From M55B112 sp040880545 (GTDB lineage: Bacteria > Bacteroidota > Bacteroidia > Bacteroidales > GCA-2748055): DNA of 28,547 nt. Positions 1 to 8,077 of the stretch are shown in pieces; within the stretch, counting starts at the first letter, position 1; each line of letters begins with the position of its first letter. Under the pieces are notes generated by a model that was not told where the DNA came from, made no database searches, and saw only the letters and a program-made list of their open reading frames with translations. The position numbers and the translations under genes were made by a program. The stretch lies in the NCBI GenBank assembly GCA_040880545.1, contig JBBDIE010000084.1, positions 1 to 28,547 of the forward strand. Direction: 5' to 3'.

Positions 1-258
1 CTAGGTAAACATGAGAAATCGTATTATAAACTTGATTTAAAATACGTAATTTTCAGAACCAAATAAATAAACCAGCGGGCGATTACTTGTTTACCGGGAA
101 CCCGGCGGAAAGTTTCCCGTATTAACAAGGATTGGAGCAATCAACAATTTAATCAGGAACGACCATGGAAAAATCAAAACCATGAAAAAGAACCCTGATC
201 GTTTACGGAAACTTGGGATTAAAGCGATAGAAGAGTAACAAACAAAACCATCCAACGC

Positions 259-594
259 ATGACCAATACTGAAAAAAAGCAACTCATTGAGATCGTACAC
301 GCAGAAATAGCCAAATTAGAGGATAAAATTGAAGGGTTAAAGGAATATACCGCACCAATTGCCCCTGACGATGCCATCGGGAGGATATCCCGAATGGATG
401 CCATTAATAACAAATCCATATTTGAAAAATCAATGCGTAATTCCCGGGAAAGGCTCAGCCATCTTAATTATGTATTACAGACAATCAATGAAGCTGATTT
501 TGGTTTGTGTGCCAAGTGTCATCAGTCAATATCCTTCGAACGGTTGAAAATCAGGCCCGAAATTAAACTTTGTGCCAATTGTTTTCAAAGGTAA
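259..594 (+). CDS. DksA/TraR-type C4 zinc-finger protein
   Basis: A 111-residue cytoplasmic protein of the DksA/TraR family, whose members bind the RNA polymerase secondary channel and alter promoter response. Seen in the sequence: a helical, charged N-terminal half likely to form a coiled coil, a PDDAIGR..RMDAIN segment near residues 35-50 at the likely coiled-coil tip, and a C-terminal C4 finger (CAKC, 17 residues, CANC) in the last 30 residues. It is shorter than E. coli DksA (about 150 residues) and closer to the small family members common in Bacteroidota. There is no signal peptide. It stands alone, 204 bases before the cytochrome gene, and no clear promoter motif was found. The family assignment is firm; its effect on transcription is not known. 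Confidence 0.85.
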   Translation: MTNTEKKQLIEIVHAEIAKLEDKIEGLKEYTAPIAPDDAIGRISRMDAINNKSIFEKSMRNSRERLSHLNYVLQTINEADFGLCAKCHQSISFERLKIRPEIKLCANCFQR

Positions 595-798
595 GTTGTA
601 CTTCCTCCCGCACCATCATAATCAATTTCCGGCTATAAAGTTGTTGTTAGTGACTGATTACCTTAAACTGAGCAAGAATTGATGCAGGGAAGTTAGAAGT
701 AAGCTTCGTTGGTATTTCCTAAAAAATGTCCCACAACAGCTCCATTAAAACAAATATTTCGTAATTTGGTTACTGCATAACCAACAATATTTGCAGGT

Positions 799-2169
799 AT
801 GAACCAACAATTAAAACGCCGGTTCTTCTGGATGTTGTTACCGGCAACCGCACTTCTGTTCACCGCATTCACTGCCATTCTGCAGGAAAAGATGCACGAC
901 CTGAAAGGTAAATATGCCTACAAGGACTTTGAGTCGGCAAAAAAATGCCGTACCTGTCACCCCGACCTCTATCAACAATGGTCCCAATCCATGATGTCAC
1001 AGGCTTACACCCACCATTGGGATGAAATTGAATACTTTGATCTTGCCGTAGCCCATGCTGAAAAGGTGCCTGAATTGCAGGATGTTGTGGACGGCTGTAA
1101 CGGGTGCCACACCCCCATGGCCTTCATGGCTGGGGAACTGCCCCCGGCACGACCGGAAGAGAACAGCATGGCCAATGAATCGGTATCCTGCGAAGTGTGT
1201 CACCTCATCCAGGGTAGCTCGGCCGATCCCCCTTTCAACTTCAGTCATATCACAAAGCCCGGTAATACCAAGCAGAGTTCGCGCGGGGAGGGTAATGATT
1301 CCCCCGCCCACCGCATAGCGAAAAATGAATTTTTCAAAACCACGGAGCTCTGCGGCACCTGCCACAACGAAGAAAGCCCTTTTGGAGTGTGGGTAAAGAG
1401 CACACAACTGGAATGGAAGGAGGGCCCCTATGCAGAGGAAGGGGTTCGTTGCCAGGATTGCCACATGCCGGCTGCCCCATTCCAGACTGCCATGATGGGA
1501 AAAACCTATCCCGATGCCCGTCTGCATCTTTTTCACGGGGCCCACGACCCGGGTAAAGTCAGAGGTACCGTGGAACTCAGGATCCAGCCCGACATCCGCG
1601 AGGCTGAACCTGGAGAATCCGTGGTCTTCACTGTTGCCCTGTTCAACCAGAAAACAGGACATAAGTTTCCCACCGGATCGGTGGAGGACCGTATCCTGTG
1701 GTTGCAGGTGGAGGCCATCGATGCCCGGGGAAACACCCACATTCTTCCGGTTGATAAAAAAGGTTTTGAAGGGGAGGAATACACCATCGCAGGTGATTAC
1801 CTGGCGTACCAGGACATGGGCGTTCCCTTAGGAATAGATGATTTTGAGGGTGTACAGCGTGACGGGATCCCACACGGGAACCGGATATTCCGAATGCCCT
1901 ATTTCGATCCGGAAGGCAGGATGACCATCATGCAGTGGAACACCGCCTCCCTCGGAACAGATTACAGGATCGGGCCCAGGGAAACCAAAATCGAAACCTA
2001 CACCTTCAATCTTCCCTGGGAAACTGCTCCCGGAGAAATGAAAGTGAAGGCAGTTCTCAATTACCAGTTGCTTGTAAAACCAGTGGCAGATTTTCTGAAT
2101 GTTCCGGAAGAGGAATCAGAAATAATGGTGGTCAATGAACACGTTACAAGTCTGAACATACTGCCATAA
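799..2169 (+). CDS. Secreted pentahaem cytochrome c (c554-like)
   Basis: A 456-residue exported multihaem cytochrome c. Five CxxCH haem sites are visible, at about residues 50-54, 100-104, 131-135, 185-189 and 218-222. They follow a basic, hydrophobic N-terminus (residues 7-28) that is a signal peptide or uncleaved anchor; there is no lipobox. The haem half resembles cytochrome c554-type proteins. The C-terminal half (from about 255) looks like a beta-sandwich carrying the GHKFPTG motif (288-294) seen in many multihaem cytochromes. It should act in the periplasm or at the cell surface as an electron carrier or reductase, but no substrate can be read from the sequence. A 32-base gap to the haem-bearing barrel gene suggests co-transcription. 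No cytochrome maturation genes lie in the window. Confidence 0.88.
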   Translation: MNQQLKRRFFWMLLPATALLFTAFTAILQEKMHDLKGKYAYKDFESAKKCRTCHPDLYQQWSQSMMSQAYTHHWDEIEYFDLAVAHAEKVPELQDVVDGCNGCHTPMAFMAGELPPARPEENSMANESVSCEVCHLIQGSSADPPFNFSHITKPGNTKQSSRGEGNDSPAHRIAKNEFFKTTELCGTCHNEESPFGVWVKSTQLEWKEGPYAEEGVRCQDCHMPAAPFQTAMMGKTYPDARLHLFHGAHDPGKVRGTVELRIQPDIREAEPGESVVFTVALFNQKTGHKFPTGSVEDRILWLQVEAIDARGNTHILPVDKKGFEGEEYTIAGDYLAYQDMGVPLGIDDFEGVQRDGIPHGNRIFRMPYFDPEGRMTIMQWNTASLGTDYRIGPRETKIETYTFNLPWETAPGEMKVKAVLNYQLLVKPVADFLNVPEEESEIMVVNEHVTSLNILP

Positions 2170-2201
2170 TACAAATTAATCAAACCCCAATAACCAGTAA
2201 T

Positions 2202-3404
2202 ATGACAAATAAAACAGGTACCCTCCGTCTGCTTATTATACTGGCCTTCCTTACAGGTCCCATGATGAAAGAGCTAAGTGCCATCCCGGCATTTGCACGA
2301 AAATACCAGATCAGCTGCCAGGTATGCCATGCCCCAGCCAGCCCAAGGCTTAAGGCTTTTGGAGATGAATTTGCCGGTGCGGGGTTTCGCATGGCTGAGT
2401 ACGACGCACCCAGGTACTTCGCCCCTTCGGGAGATGATAAGCTGTCGCTGATCCGCGATCTCCCCCTGGCCGTACGTCTCGACGGACATTTCACCTATAA
2501 CAATGAAAATAAGGGAATCCCTGATTTCGGACTTCCCTATGCACTCAAACTGATGTCTGGAGGTGAACTTTCCGATAATATCTCCTATTACTTCTATGCC
2601 TACTTGAATGAGCGGGGAAAAGTGGCAGGTGTGGAAGATGCATTCCTGATGTTCCATGATCTGCTGGGCACAGGGATCAATCTCTACCTGGGACAATTCC
2701 AGGTATCCGACCCATTGTTCAAGCGGGAACTCCGTCTCACCCTGGAGGATTATGCAATTTACACCGTGGCCCCGGGAAATTCCTCCATCGGACTGAAATA
2801 TGACCGGGGTATTTTACTGGAATACGGACTGCCCACCGGTACCGATATTGTGGCGGAGGTGATTAACGGGAACGGATTGCCCCAGGCGATGGAGGGTCAC
2901 ATTTTCGATCGGGACAGCCACAAAAGTTATATGATCAGGCTGAACCAGGCCCTTGGTGACCTGCTGAGCATCGGATTTTTTGGCTACCAGGGGAAGGAGG
3001 AACTTCCGGATGCAACGGGACCGCCGGAAAACACTGTTAGAATGTACGGCCCTGATCTGGCCCTGGACCTGGGGGAAAAGTTAATGCTGAATCTGCAATA
3101 TCTCCGCAGAACCGATACACGTTCAGTAATCGGAACAACACCCATGATTACGGTAAACGATGTGCTGACCCACGGAGGATTTGCTGAGATCATCTATGCA
3201 CCAGCCGGTGACCGGAGCAACTGGTACCTCACCGCTCTGGGGAATTGGGTGGAATCGGATATCGAAGAGCTGGATTATAAGTCTGCTACCTTGCACGCCG
3301 GTTACCTGTTAAGACGAAACATCCGGTTGGTGGGAGAATATACCCGCCACTTCGGCAACCAGGAATATGGTAGGGCGAGTGTTGGATTTGTCTCCGCGTT
3401 TTAA
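2202..3404 (+). CDS. Predicted outer-membrane beta-barrel with one N-terminal c-type haem site
   Basis: A 400-residue protein with a signal peptide (about residues 1-28), then a single CQVCH haem-attachment site at 39-43 inside a conserved-looking block (FARKYQISC, then PRLKAFG and GAGFRM). The rest (about 75-400) is rich in alternating polar and aromatic strands, including YYFYAYLNERGKV, a GQFQ..DP segment and a C-terminal phenylalanine, as expected for an outer-membrane porin-like barrel. The combination implies a barrel with a haem at or in its periplasmic mouth. Together with the five-haem cytochrome directly upstream it could form an electron route across the outer membrane, which is inference. 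The first-haem region could instead be a structural plug, or the CxxCH might not be haem-loaded. Confidence 0.75.
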   Translation: MTNKTGTLRLLIILAFLTGPMMKELSAIPAFARKYQISCQVCHAPASPRLKAFGDEFAGAGFRMAEYDAPRYFAPSGDDKLSLIRDLPLAVRLDGHFTYNNENKGIPDFGLPYALKLMSGGELSDNISYYFYAYLNERGKVAGVEDAFLMFHDLLGTGINLYLGQFQVSDPLFKRELRLTLEDYAIYTVAPGNSSIGLKYDRGILLEYGLPTGTDIVAEVINGNGLPQAMEGHIFDRDSHKSYMIRLNQALGDLLSIGFFGYQGKEELPDATGPPENTVRMYGPDLALDLGEKLMLNLQYLRRTDTRSVIGTTPMITVNDVLTHGGFAEIIYAPAGDRSNWYLTALGNWVESDIEELDYKSATLHAGYLLRRNIRLVGEYTRHFGNQEYGRASVGFVSAF

Positions 3405-3440
3405 TCCCACTGTTCTGATAATAGTCTACGATGAAATAGA

Positions 3441-3457
3441 TGCCGGAATGACCGGCA
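3441..3457. terminator. Short hairpin between convergent genes
   Basis: A perfect 6-bp inverted repeat (TGCCGG, 5-base loop, CCGGCA) lies in the 75-base gap between the convergent barrel and histidine kinase genes. Its position suits a shared terminator, but neither side has a clear T-run, so it may be incidental. Confidence 0.3.
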
Positions 3458-3479
3458 GAGTGACCACATGGAAGTCCTT

Positions 3480-5618
3480 TTACCTATAATAATGATTAGA
3501 TACCTTAGCTATCACTTCAAACAACTCCTGCTTGTCGAAGGGTTTTGCGATGAACCCATGAGCACCGGCATTCATGATCCTTTCGCGTTCCTCCGATCCT
3601 GCATAGGCCGTCTGGGCAATTACCATTGTATTTGGTCTGCGATCACGAATTTCTTTCAGACAGTCAAAGCCCGATAAAATTGGCATGTTTATATCCAGTA
3701 AAATTAAATCGGGACTAATCTTTTCCAACAGCTCGAGGCAGCTTTTACCATTCTCCGCATGGTGAATTACTGCATTTGTACCATCGAAAAAAGTGCTCAG
3801 AAGATAATAGGAGTCTTCATCGTCTTCTGCTATGATAACATGTTTCCCTTCCAGGTTTAACTTCCCGGGCTCCTGTACTGTTTTATCAATCTCAATTTTA
3901 GTAGTAGCATAACAGGGTATGGTGAAATAAAAGGTGGATCCCTTGCCAGGCTCAGATTCATACCAGATTTCTCCTCCCAGAAGTTTAATGAGTCCTTTCG
4001 AAATACTCAGTCCCAGGCCGGAACCTTCATGATATTCATGCTCTTCCACCTGTCTGAATCTTTCAAATACCATATCCCCCACCTCTTTGGGGATCCCTCT
4101 TCCGGTATCACTCACGATAAACCTGACTTTTCTCCCTTTGTCCTCAAGATTTAATCCGAAAATAATTTCCCCTTTATCGGTGTACTTAATCGCGTTGGTA
4201 ATTAAATTATCCAACACTTGTTGAAGCCTGTTGCAATCGGTTTTGAGCACCAGTTCCTCAAGTTCTTCCGGATAATCAAGAGAAATCCGGATAGCACTCT
4301 TTTCTTTCAATAACTGGCTTTGTCTGAATGATTCAAAAGTATTGATGCATATATCAAACAAACTGCTATCCGAATATTGCAATGACATTTGCATGGCATC
4401 CAGTTTTGAAATATCAAGGATATCATTGATTATCTGAAGGAGCCTGTTCCCTGAATGTTTGATGATACTCACATATTTTTCTTTTTGTGGGCCGGGCAAC
4501 TCATTATCGGAAAGCAGGTTTGTAAATCCCAGGATCGCATTCATCGGGGTTCTGATCTCATGGCTCATATTGGTAAGAAAAATAGACTTAAGCCTGTCGC
4601 TCTCCTCCGCTTTTCTTTTGGCCTCTACGAGCTGTTCTTCCTCTAATCGCTTTTGTGTTACATTCTCACCAATAGAGGCCCCTCCTAAAATTCCTCCTTC
4701 TTCGGATCTAAGTATTGTATTGTGCCAGTAAATCCGGATTCCGGACCCATCCTTTTTTAGGATATCATTTTCAAACTGCTGGTTATAAAGTTGCTCAGAG
4801 ATTAGTTCTTCCATGACTTTCCCGATTTCATCCCTGTCATCAGGATGAATAAACTTATCCAGCCAGCTTTCACCAATTACCTCTTCCATGGTATAACCCG
4901 TAAGCTCGAGAAAATACCTGTTGCAGTGTAAAATTCTGCCATGTGTGTCATACATTACCGATATCATGGATACATTCTCAAGCAGGGAGGAAAACCGGCG
5001 CTCTGTTTCGGATAACTGCTCTTTGGCCTTCCGGTTCGTCCAACTTTTGTACATCTTCACCATGACGATCCCAAGCAGGATCGTTCCTGCCGGATAAATT
5101 AACATGGTTGGGAATGCAATAGCCACGAAAGTCTCCTTAAATACTGACCCGGGCAAAAAGACTGTATTGGCTAACATTACAAGATGTACGACCATGCCCA
5201 TGGCCAATAATTCAAAAATATAATAACGATTTTTCCAATTCGGACGAAAATATTTCCATGCAATTCCAATGGACCCGGATGTGATTATTACAGAGATACC
5301 CATCAGGGTACCATCTCCACCAAGGGTAAGCCTGTAAACCCCTGTAATGATCATGGCCACAACGGTTGGTATGGTTCCAAAAAACAGTCCGCTCAGCGAA
5401 AGTAAAATGGATCTGGAATCGAAAACAATCCCGGGCGATAGGGTCGACGGGGTCATCATAAGGATTAATCCCATACCGCCGATTATTGCACCCGTGCGGA
5501 TCCCTTTAAGAAAATTGAAAGGTGTCTCCTGTCTTATCCATGAATAATCGTAAATCATGGTGAGAACAAGCAGCACAGCTATATTATTTAATAATCCAAG
5601 TATAATGGATCCGTCCAT
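3480..5618 (-). CDS. Hybrid histidine kinase with LytS-like 5TM sensor, PAS and receiver domains
   Basis: A 712-residue membrane-bound hybrid sensor kinase. Residues 1-192 form about five to six hydrophobic helices resembling the 5TMR-LYT sensor of LytS, including GIVFDSRS and SGLFFG. A PAS/PAC domain spans about 205-325. HisKA follows with the phospho-acceptor His353 in SHEIRTP. The ATPase domain has the N box around Asn477, DTGRGIP (504-510) and GSGLGLS (532-538). The C-terminal receiver has acidic residues 598-600, phospho-acceptor Asp642, Thr670 and Lys692. All catalytic residues are intact. There is no DNA-binding output domain and no separate response regulator or HPt protein nearby, so the output partner lies elsewhere. 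It converges on the cytochrome pair, but nothing in the sequence shows that it controls them. Signal unknown. Confidence 0.93.
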   Translation of the reverse strand: MDGSIILGLLNNIAVLLVLTMIYDYSWIRQETPFNFLKGIRTGAIIGGMGLILMMTPSTLSPGIVFDSRSILLSLSGLFFGTIPTVVAMIITGVYRLTLGGDGTLMGISVIITSGSIGIAWKYFRPNWKNRYYIFELLAMGMVVHLVMLANTVFLPGSVFKETFVAIAFPTMLIYPAGTILLGIVMVKMYKSWTNRKAKEQLSETERRFSSLLENVSMISVMYDTHGRILHCNRYFLELTGYTMEEVIGESWLDKFIHPDDRDEIGKVMEELISEQLYNQQFENDILKKDGSGIRIYWHNTILRSEEGGILGGASIGENVTQKRLEEEQLVEAKRKAEESDRLKSIFLTNMSHEIRTPMNAILGFTNLLSDNELPGPQKEKYVSIIKHSGNRLLQIINDILDISKLDAMQMSLQYSDSSLFDICINTFESFRQSQLLKEKSAIRISLDYPEELEELVLKTDCNRLQQVLDNLITNAIKYTDKGEIIFGLNLEDKGRKVRFIVSDTGRGIPKEVGDMVFERFRQVEEHEYHEGSGLGLSISKGLIKLLGGEIWYESEPGKGSTFYFTIPCYATTKIEIDKTVQEPGKLNLEGKHVIIAEDDEDSYYLLSTFFDGTNAVIHHAENGKSCLELLEKISPDLILLDINMPILSGFDCLKEIRDRRPNTMVIAQTAYAGSEERERIMNAGAHGFIAKPFDKQELFEVIAKVSNHYYR

Positions 5619-5656
5619 AAGTAGGTCTTACAGCTTATTGTGAGTTATTATCGTTA

Positions 5657-5674
5657 CAAATATAAACAAAGATA
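5657..5674 (-). promoter_or_regulatory. Candidate -7 promoter elements upstream of the hybrid kinase
   Basis: Reading the minus strand, two overlapping-range matches to the Bacteroidota -7 consensus TAnnTTTG occur: TATATTTG (5657-5664) and TATCTTTG (5667-5674). They lie 38-56 bases before the kinase start codon. No good -33 TTTG is seen at the usual spacing for either, so the call rests on the -7 boxes alone. Confidence 0.4.
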
Positions 5675-5716
5675 AGTCCAACTCTTGTAAGTTACTCCCC
5701 TGCCTGTAAAAATCAA

Positions 5717-7060
5717 CTATTCAGAATCATTCTTCAGTAACCCTGCTTTTTCAAATGGGTTATCAGCTTTAAATGCCAGGAAAAACAGCACCACAGAAAT
5801 TCCCAGACATAACCAGGCCACCATGGCATACCCTCCTGAATATTTCATGGAGAGGCTGAAAAGATAAGGTCCGAGGGCAGATCCGGAAACAATCAGGCTG
5901 AGGGAGAAACCTGAGATGGCTCCCAGGTTTTTCAATCCAAAAAATCGCGGCCAGGTAACACCAATGAGTACGGCGTACATCCCCCACATAATGCCATTAC
6001 CGCTTAACAACAGGAAGTATGCAAGTGACATATTTCCCAGCAGCAGTAGCCCGGCGGAGGAGGCCAGCATTCCTGACATCAGTATTAACAAGAGGTATTT
6101 TAATCTTACAAAATCACTCAGGTAACTGAATAAGAACTGAACCAGGATGGCAATTAGCGAGGAGGGTAAAAAAATTCCGAATGCTTCTTCCTCGGTCATG
6201 CCACCAGAATCAAAAACTGAAACCACATGAAAAGTAAGTCCTGTTACAAAGAGCGAAGTCAACGCCAATGCCAGGGTAAAGGCCCAGAACGAAAGGGTAC
6301 TCCTGGCCTCTCGCAGGTTATAATCCCTGTCCGGTAAACTTGGTGGCCGTTGGGAGGGCCTCCATGTACGCATTTTACCATCGGGTTTCATTCCGCAGCT
6401 TTCCGGATTATCACGAAATATTACCAACACGAAAACTGCAAATAGAACCCCTATAAGAATAGCCAGAAATATCCAGGTGTTTCTCCACTCATATTTATCA
6501 ATGAACTGGTTCAATACCTTGGGCGCCATTGAAAAACCGAATGCTGTAAATATTCCCAATACTGCATTGGCCATACCCCTTCGCTTTACGAACCACTTCA
6601 TTACCATGTTTCTCGACACCATGGTAAGCATCCCCTGGCCAAAAAAACGTATCCCCAAAAATCCAAAGATTAATAGTACAAAAGTGGCTACTTCAGGCGA
6701 TATCCATGCAGCTTTCTGAACAGCGTGTGCGATCACATCCACCCTGGTAAGGTACAGTAACATCAATCCCAGCATTACCCCTGCTGCAAAAGACATGATC
6801 CGAGCCCCGTATTTATCATACAGTTTACCCGCCCGGGTGATGATCAGTGCAGATAACAGGGTGCCAAAAAGATAAGCCAGACTGAGATTATCCCTGGTGA
6901 TCTGCAGATCCGCTAGCAAATCTTCGGTAAACGCAGATACCCCAACGGTCTGTCCCGGCACACTCATGATCATACCGATAATGCCGGCAATAAGAATTAC
7001 CCAACCATAAAAAAAAGGGAGTTTTACCGGGGCGAAGGGGTTGTTTCCCTGGTGTTTCAT
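5717..7060 (-). CDS. MFS transporter, OFA-like (oxalate/formate antiporter type)
   Basis: A major facilitator superfamily transporter of 447 residues from the chosen start, with about 12 membrane helices and a loop 2-3 motif A (GKLYDKYGAR). The opening FYGWVIL segment and a charged loop in mid-protein resemble the oxalate:formate antiporter-like branch, which carries small carboxylates and other anions; the substrate cannot be set from sequence. The open frame extends 30 codons further upstream, but that start would overlap the preceding gene. The ATG at 7058-7060, 13 bases after that gene's stop, puts MKHQGNN in front of the first helix and fits the family. It is likely the last gene of a cyclophilin - DUF3592-like - MFS group. 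Confidence 0.85.
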   Translation of the reverse strand: MKHQGNNPFAPVKLPFFYGWVILIAGIIGMIMSVPGQTVGVSAFTEDLLADLQITRDNLSLAYLFGTLLSALIITRAGKLYDKYGARIMSFAAGVMLGLMLLYLTRVDVIAHAVQKAAWISPEVATFVLLIFGFLGIRFFGQGMLTMVSRNMVMKWFVKRRGMANAVLGIFTAFGFSMAPKVLNQFIDKYEWRNTWIFLAILIGVLFAVFVLVIFRDNPESCGMKPDGKMRTWRPSQRPPSLPDRDYNLREARSTLSFWAFTLALALTSLFVTGLTFHVVSVFDSGGMTEEEAFGIFLPSSLIAILVQFLFSYLSDFVRLKYLLLILMSGMLASSAGLLLLGNMSLAYFLLLSGNGIMWGMYAVLIGVTWPRFFGLKNLGAISGFSLSLIVSGSALGPYLFSLSMKYSGGYAMVAWLCLGISVVLFFLAFKADNPFEKAGLLKNDSE

Positions 7061-7073
7061 AAGATGGGCGGAA

Positions 7074-7505
7074 TCATTTTCGTTTATAAATAGTTCCGCG
7101 TTGAGACTGTACAATGGTTGAGTATATGGCAATCCAAAGTACAAATACAATTACCAGGGCAATGGATCGTTTATGGATATAAAATCCGGCTAAATTGGCT
7201 ATGATCACCTTATTTTCTTTGGTCGGATGAATGATCAGGGGTATCTTCTGTCCCTTTTCAAATGTTAAATTTTCCGGGCCATCGATGGTATAGCTCTTTT
7301 CTTTATATCTGTATTCTATTACCGACCGGGTTTCAACCCCTGCAAATAACAGGTTTGCTCCCACGGTATCCTTTTTGGTTTCCAGTACAATTCCTTCCAC
7401 TCTGTCACCATTTAGAAGCATGTTCCATTCTTTCAGTACCGGGAGCACAAAAATCAGTGCCGTCACCAGTAAAAAATGAACAATATTCAGCTTGAATTTT
7501 TTCAT
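7074..7505 (-). CDS. DUF3592-like membrane protein
   Basis: A 143-residue protein with one hydrophobic helix at about residues 8-24, a central soluble beta-rich segment of about 80 residues, and a second helix at about 113-133 followed by a basic tail. The middle part (GDRVEGIVLETKKD at the start, then VIEYRYKEKSY and a KGQKIPLIIHP segment) has the pattern of DUF3592 proteins, in which a small soluble domain sits between two helices. Function unknown. It is 26 bases downstream of the cyclophilin gene and 13 bases upstream of the MFS gene, so the three are probably co-transcribed, though a functional link is not evident. Confidence 0.7.
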   Translation of the reverse strand: MKKFKLNIVHFLLVTALIFVLPVLKEWNMLLNGDRVEGIVLETKKDTVGANLLFAGVETRSVIEYRYKEKSYTIDGPENLTFEKGQKIPLIIHPTKENKVIIANLAGFYIHKRSIALVIVFVLWIAIYSTIVQSQRGTIYKRK

Positions 7506-7531
7506 TATGTCAGGTATTAGTTTAAAGCCCG

Positions 7532-7969
7532 TTAATCCTCCAGTACAACCACCTTCTCGATCACATCACCTTGCCCGATATCATCAATTACCTCAACGCC
7601 ATCCACTACCTTACCAAAGCAGGTATGGTTACGGTCGAGGTGTGCGGTATTGGTACGGCTATGACAGATAAAAAACTGTGACCCACCTGTATTCCTGCCT
7701 GCATGAGCCATGGATAACACACCACGATCGTGGTACTGATTATCACCATCAAGCTCACAATCTATGGAATACCCCGGACCTCCGGCGCCTGTTCCATCAG
7801 GACACCCGCCCTGAATCACAAAATCCGGAATGACACGGTGAAAAGTCAATCCATCGTAAAAACCTTCTTTGGAGAGCTTTATAAAATTATCAACCGTTTT
7901 AGGTGTATCATGGTCATAAAATTCAACTTTCATTACACCTTTCACGGTGTGGATCTCTGCTTTTTTCAT
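7532..7969 (-). CDS. Cyclophilin-type peptidyl-prolyl cis-trans isomerase
   Basis: A 145-residue cyclophilin that catalyses proline cis-trans isomerisation during protein folding. Clear family motifs are FHRVIPDFVIQGG (active-site Arg and Phe), GTGAGGPGY, a GSQFFI strand and HLDRNHTCFGKV. The tryptophan found in the last motif of cyclosporin-sensitive eukaryotic forms is absent, as in many bacterial ones. There is no signal peptide, so it is cytoplasmic. The open frame continues 18 codons upstream, but the ATG at 7967-7969 gives the canonical MKKAEIHTVKG start, and a good promoter ends about 25 bases before it, which makes the longer start unlikely. Confidence 0.95.
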   Translation of the reverse strand: MKKAEIHTVKGVMKVEFYDHDTPKTVDNFIKLSKEGFYDGLTFHRVIPDFVIQGGCPDGTGAGGPGYSIDCELDGDNQYHDRGVLSMAHAGRNTGGSQFFICHSRTNTAHLDRNHTCFGKVVDGVEVIDDIGQGDVIEKVVVLED

Positions 7970-7993
7970 TATAATTCCTTTACAATTAGTTGT

Positions 7994-8023
7994 CAAAATT
8001 AGAGAAATCCCTGGATTAATCAA
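7994..8023 (-). promoter_or_regulatory. Bacteroidota-type promoter for the cyclophilin gene
   Basis: On the minus strand, TTG (8021-8023), a 19-base spacer and TAATTTTG (7994-8001) match the Bacteroidota -33/-7 arrangement exactly (TAnnTTTG). Transcription would begin near 7987, about 18 bases before the proposed ATG at 7969. This also supports the shorter start. Confidence 0.65.
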
Positions 8024-8077
8024 TGTCTTATGATTGAATTAACAGATAATCTGTGGAAATCGGTGTTCCTTTAAACT

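Noticed and set aside
490..591. CAKCH in the DksA-like protein, which fits a CxxCH haem motif
   Set aside because: It is part of a C4 zinc finger (CAKC-N17-CANC) in a protein with no signal peptide, so haem attachment in the periplasm is not possible.
997..1740. A 247-codon open frame on the minus strand inside the cytochrome gene
   Set aside because: It is antisense to a gene with five CxxCH motifs and a signal peptide; its product has no recognisable domain and its length is explained by the codon bias of the real gene.
4645..4665. A GTGTTAC match inside the histidine kinase gene, resembling a NikR half-site
   Set aside because: Single half-site in coding sequence with no partner at 20 bases; expected by chance.
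7061..7150. Upstream start for the MFS transporter (30 extra codons)
   Set aside because: It would overlap the preceding gene by 77 bases and adds a stretch unlike any MFS N-terminus.
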